A stretch of DNA of 7,416 nucleotides. Origin: JANRKF01 sp964518725 (GTDB lineage Bacteria > Pseudomonadota > Alphaproteobacteria > Rickettsiales > SXRF01). A program made the position numbers and the translations under genes. Of the stretch, positions 5,089 to 7,416 are shown piece by piece (position 1 is the first letter of the stretch; every line of letters starts with the position of its first letter). The stretch lies in the NCBI GenBank assembly GCA_964518725.1, contig CAZFKP010000046.1, positions 1 to 7,416 of the forward strand, written 5' to 3'. The notes beneath the pieces are model-generated. The model searched no databases, was not told the DNA's origin, and saw only the letters and a program-made list of their open reading frames with translations.

Positions 5089-6738
5089 ATGCACACCCCG
5101 ACAGTCGGCTCCTTCCTGTTCGACTACCTCTACAGCAAAGGGGTGCGCCACGCGTTCGGCATTCCGGGCGATTTTGCCCTGCCGACCTTCCGCTGGCTCG
5201 ACCAGTCGCCGATCACGCTCTACACCATGACCCATGAACCGTCAGTCGGCTTCGCCGCCGATGGCTACGCACGGGTGCATGGGATGGGGGTGGCACTCGT
5301 CACCTATTGCGTCGGCGGCCTCAACCTGCTGAACGCCGCCGCCTGCGCCTATGCCGAGAAAAGCCCGGTGCTGTTCATCTCCGGCGGCCCCTCGTCCGGT
5401 GAACGCAAGCATGATCCGCTGCTGCACCACAAGGTCAAAACCTTCGACACGCAAAAACGTATTTTTGACGAGGTCACCTGCGCCGGAAGCGTTCTGCTCG
5501 ACCCGGAAAACGCTGCCGAGGAAATTATGCGCGTGGTCGATACGGTAATCGAACAATGCCGCCCCGGCTATCTTGAAATACCCTACGACGTGGTGGATTT
5601 ACCGATCAAGCCGCCGATCCTCCGCAACCGCCCGACGCCGGAATCCGACCCCGAACATCTGGAGGCAGCACTCGCGGAAGCCACGGCCATCCTTGCCACC
5701 GCACAGCAACCGGTGATCGTCGCCGATGTCGAAGTGGCGCGCCACGGCCTGACCGACACGGTGCTGGCGCTGGCCGAACAATTCAACATCCCGATCGCCG
5801 CCACGCTGCTTTCCAAAAGCATTGTCTCGGAAGAACATCCGCTTTATATCGGCGTCTATAGCGGCGGACTATCGGAACCGGTTACACAAAATTACGTCGA
5901 GGAAAGCGATTGCCTGATCCTGCTTGGCGCCTTTATTTCCGACGTGTTCATGGGGATGAACACCGCCAGACTTGATCGCAAGCGCACTATTCTCTCCAAC
6001 ACCGAAAAGACTCGTATCGGCCTGCATAGCTACGATAATGTGCAATTCAGCGATTTCCTGAACGGCCTACGCTACCGCACCGTTCCACGCAAGGAATTCA
6101 CCAACCCCTATATCCACGCCAAAGAAACACCCCTCACCGATGCCGAGCGCACAGACAAACTCAACTCCGAAGCCTTTTTCCGCATCCTTGGCCTGACCAT
6201 GGATGAGGATGCCACCGTCGTCTGCGACACCGGCGACGCGCTGCTCGGCGCCATCGGCCTGCGTACCAGCCAGCGCAATAATTTCATTGCCGACGCCTAT
6301 TACCTGTCGATGGGATTCGCCACCCCCGCCGGCATCGGCGCCATGGTCGCCAACCCCGAAAGCCGCTGCTACATCATCGTCGGTGACGGTGCCTTCCAAA
6401 TGACCGGCATCGAGCTTTCCACCTGTGCCAAATACGGGATGAAACCGATCGTCTGCATCCTGAATAATGACGGCTATGGCACGCAGCGCCACATCATCGA
6501 CGGCACGTTCAATGACATCCATCCATGGCATTACACCCGGATATGCGAATTACTGGGCTATGGGAAAAGCACCCGCGTTACCACCAAGGGCGAGCTTGAA
6601 ACCGCACTCAAAGAGGCTGCAAAAAGCAACGACATGACGGTCATTGAAGTGATGATCCCACGCGATGATTGCTCACGCCCCTTGCGCCGCATGGCCGAAG
6701 GCCTCGGCAAACTCCGCGATGCACAGAAGAAAAAGTAG
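5089..6738 (+). CDS. Thiamine-diphosphate-dependent 2-oxo-acid decarboxylase (indolepyruvate/phenylpyruvate decarboxylase-like)
   Basis: The 549-aa protein has the three-domain layout of the pyruvate decarboxylase family, whose members turn 2-oxo acids into aldehydes plus CO2. The N-terminal Pyr domain shows IPGDF (25-29) and THEPSVGFAADGYAR (48-62) with Glu50, the residue that activates the thiamine ring. The His113-His114 pair follows, at the numbering of Zymomonas pyruvate decarboxylase. A middle domain spans about 190-340. The C-terminal PP domain has GDGAFQMTG (432-440) and NNDGYGT (459-465), which bind Mg and diphosphate. The second catalytic Glu of pyruvate decarboxylase (Glu473 in Zymomonas) aligns with Gln466. 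Segments such as AYAEKSPVLFISG, LHHKVKTFDTQ and PGYLEIPYDVVD resemble Azospirillum phenylpyruvate/indolepyruvate decarboxylase more than fermentative enzymes. Asp285 (SDVFMG) lies where I recall that enzyme having a compensating Asp. The ATG follows the transporter stop by one base without a clear Shine-Dalgarno, so translation is probably coupled. The substrate is not determined. Confidence 0.9.
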   Translation: MHTPTVGSFLFDYLYSKGVRHAFGIPGDFALPTFRWLDQSPITLYTMTHEPSVGFAADGYARVHGMGVALVTYCVGGLNLLNAAACAYAEKSPVLFISGGPSSGERKHDPLLHHKVKTFDTQKRIFDEVTCAGSVLLDPENAAEEIMRVVDTVIEQCRPGYLEIPYDVVDLPIKPPILRNRPTPESDPEHLEAALAEATAILATAQQPVIVADVEVARHGLTDTVLALAEQFNIPIAATLLSKSIVSEEHPLYIGVYSGGLSEPVTQNYVEESDCLILLGAFISDVFMGMNTARLDRKRTILSNTEKTRIGLHSYDNVQFSDFLNGLRYRTVPRKEFTNPYIHAKETPLTDAERTDKLNSEAFFRILGLTMDEDATVVCDTGDALLGAIGLRTSQRNNFIADAYYLSMGFATPAGIGAMVANPESRCYIIVGDGAFQMTGIELSTCAKYGMKPIVCILNNDGYGTQRHIIDGTFNDIHPWHYTRICELLGYGKSTRVTTKGELETALKEAAKSNDMTVIEVMIPRDDCSRPLRRMAEGLGKLRDAQKKK

Positions 6739-6747
6739 TACTAAACG

Positions 6748-7257
6748 CTACTTCCCGGCACCGTAGAAGATGTTCCCGGTCGGCAACGAATAGGTCATCA
6801 TCAGCGTTTCCACACCGGGATTGCGGTCATACAGGCTTGCATTCGAGCGGTGGTTGAACGCAACGCCCATGCGGTGGAGGTTGGGGAATTCATAGGCCAG
6901 CTCGATGCCAGAGCGGAATTCAAGCGCGCCACCGAGGTCTTTGCTATCACCTTGCTTATACGCACCGACAGCAAAATTCGGGCTAACGTAAAACTGCGGG
7001 GCAACCACAAAATCCCAATGCAGACCTGCATAGCCATAAACCGCATCATCGGTATTGGCCATCACACCGACCATCGGGCGCAGCCCGTACCATACCGGCT
7101 CGAAACGATACTCGCCACCATATTCAAACGAGTCGTTATCCTGCTGGGTCACGTCATACCAACCGAGGATGCCGGTTAAATACTCGCTGGCGCTGGCCGT
7201 ACCGGCGGCAACAGAGGCAGCGAGGAAGGTAGCAGCACAGAATGCACGAAGTTTCAT
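6748..7257 (-). CDS. pagL: Lipid A 3-O-deacylase, PagL family (outer-membrane acyloxyacyl hydrolase)
   Basis: PagL is a small outer-membrane beta-barrel enzyme that removes the 3-O-linked acyl chain from lipid A, altering membrane permeability and immune recognition. The 169-aa precursor has a Sec signal peptide (MKLRAFCAATFLAASVAAG) with likely cleavage near ASA-S-E (about residue 23 or 24). Alternating beta-strand-like segments follow, leaving about 145 mature residues, close to the roughly 150 of Pseudomonas PagL. The C-terminal motif FNHRSNASLYDRNPGVE holds His136, Ser138 and Glu150. Their spacing (+2, +14) equals the catalytic triad His126/Ser128/Glu140 of P. aeruginosa PagL. The protein ends in YGAGK rather than a terminal Phe. 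AGGA lies seven bases before the ATG at 7257. It converges on the decarboxylase gene with a 9-bp gap and lies downstream of tRNA-Gly on the same strand. Only the family assignment and triad are seen; the activity is inferred. Confidence 0.9.
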   Translation of the reverse strand: MKLRAFCAATFLAASVAAGTASASEYLTGILGWYDVTQQDNDSFEYGGEYRFEPVWYGLRPMVGVMANTDDAVYGYAGLHWDFVVAPQFYVSPNFAVGAYKQGDSKDLGGALEFRSGIELAYEFPNLHRMGVAFNHRSNASLYDRNPGVETLMMTYSLPTGNIFYGAGK

Positions 7258-7342
7258 AGGATATTCCTGAGTAAATGAGATGACTGAGAATGCTTTAACA
7301 GACCATGGCTTAAAATAGCGTTAACCGCCAGATCTTTTTATA
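7258..7342 (-). promoter_or_regulatory. Leader/promoter region of pagL behind the tRNA gene
   Basis: These 85 non-coding bases separate tRNA-Gly from pagL. They are AT-rich on average and should hold the pagL promoter, unless pagL is read through from the tRNA. A loose TTAACG (minus strand, near 7317-7322) with TGTTAA about 18 bases on is the best promoter-like pair, but it is weak. No hairpin followed by a T-run is visible after the tRNA on the minus strand. Confidence 0.3.
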
Positions 7343-7416
7343 TGGAGCGGGTGAAGGGAATCGAACCCTCGTATGCAGCTTGGGAAGCTGCCGTTCTACC
7401 ATTGAACTACACCCGC
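7343..7416 (-). tRNA. tRNA-Gly, anticodon CCC, with encoded CCA
   Basis: On the minus strand the sequence folds as a full cloverleaf. The acceptor stem GCGGGTG (7416-7410) pairs with CACCCGC (7353-7347), and the D arm is GTTC-AATGGTA-GAAC. The anticodon stem GCAGC/GCTGC has loop TTCCCAA, giving anticodon CCC (7384-7382). The variable loop is 4 nt, and the T arm is GAGGG-TTCGATT-CCCTT. The discriminator base is U (7346), followed by a genomically encoded CCA (7345-7343). It reads GGG codons. The D arm, variable loop and T arm match the typical bacterial tRNA-Gly(CCC). The 5' end coincides with the last base of the window. Confidence 0.97.

Noticed and set aside
4389..5096. Open frame of 235 codons antisense to the DASS transporter
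   Set aside because: The translation is highly polar, His/Asp/Glu/Gln-rich and resembles no family. It mirrors hydrophobic codons of the transporter on the other strand.
6736..6743. Perfect 8-bp palindrome TAGTACTA at the decarboxylase stop
   Set aside because: It is too short, has no neighbouring stem or T-run, and is partly explained by the TAG stop codon.
7248..7268. AGGA-ATA-TCCT mini-hairpin covering the pagL Shine-Dalgarno
   Set aside because: A four-base AT-containing stem with a three-base loop is too weak to claim a translational switch.
7343..7416. tRNA-Gly as an integration site for a mobile island
   Set aside because: There is no integrase gene and no direct repeat of the tRNA 3' end elsewhere in the window. 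The adjacent gene looks like ordinary chromosomal content.

Overview
The window reads as a piece of a GC-rich alphaproteobacterial chromosome. The FtsZ protein has the alphaproteobacterial layout: a short N-terminal stretch, a GTPase/tubulin core, a long Ala/Pro/Glu-rich linker and a C-terminal peptide YLDIPAFLRRQAN. The RluD-family pseudouridine synthase and the small membrane protein beside it also fit this class. I cannot name the genus. No integrase, transposase, CRISPR array, phage gene or attachment-site repeat is visible.

Layout. At the left edge lies the start of a minus-strand lipoprotein gene (1-106). A 176-bp divergent region follows, then ftsZ (283-1800, plus). Next come two minus-strand genes. 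One (1797-2207) encodes a cytosolic protein of unknown function and overlaps the ftsZ stop tail to tail. The other (2217-2528) encodes a single-pass membrane protein resembling DUF6476. An rluD-like gene (2529-3533, plus) starts head to head with it, followed by a DASS/SLC13 anion transporter gene (3579-5087) and a thiamine-diphosphate-dependent 2-oxo-acid decarboxylase gene (5089-6738). On the minus strand are a PagL-type lipid A 3-O-deacylase gene (6748-7257) and a complete tRNA-Gly(CCC) gene (7343-7416).

How the genes may work together. The two minus-strand genes at 1797-2528 are 9 bp apart and probably co-transcribed. The transporter and decarboxylase genes are separated by one base and probably form an uptake-plus-decarboxylation unit; rluD may lie in the same transcript (45-bp gap, no convincing terminator). 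The decarboxylase has the ThDP glutamate and the His-His pair, but carries Gln where the bacterial pyruvate decarboxylases have a second active-site Glu. This places it with phenylpyruvate/indolepyruvate-type or uncharacterised relatives rather than with fermentative pyruvate decarboxylase. The window is densely packed: genes overlap, abut or are spaced by 1 to 45 bp everywhere except upstream of ftsZ and upstream of pagL.

Novelty. Most of the window is ordinary chromosomal content. The points worth a second look are the transporter-decarboxylase pair, the Gln replacement, ftsZ lying outside the usual ftsQ-ftsA-ftsZ-lpxC neighbourhood with a terminator-like hairpin in its leader, and the back-to-back start codons at rluD.
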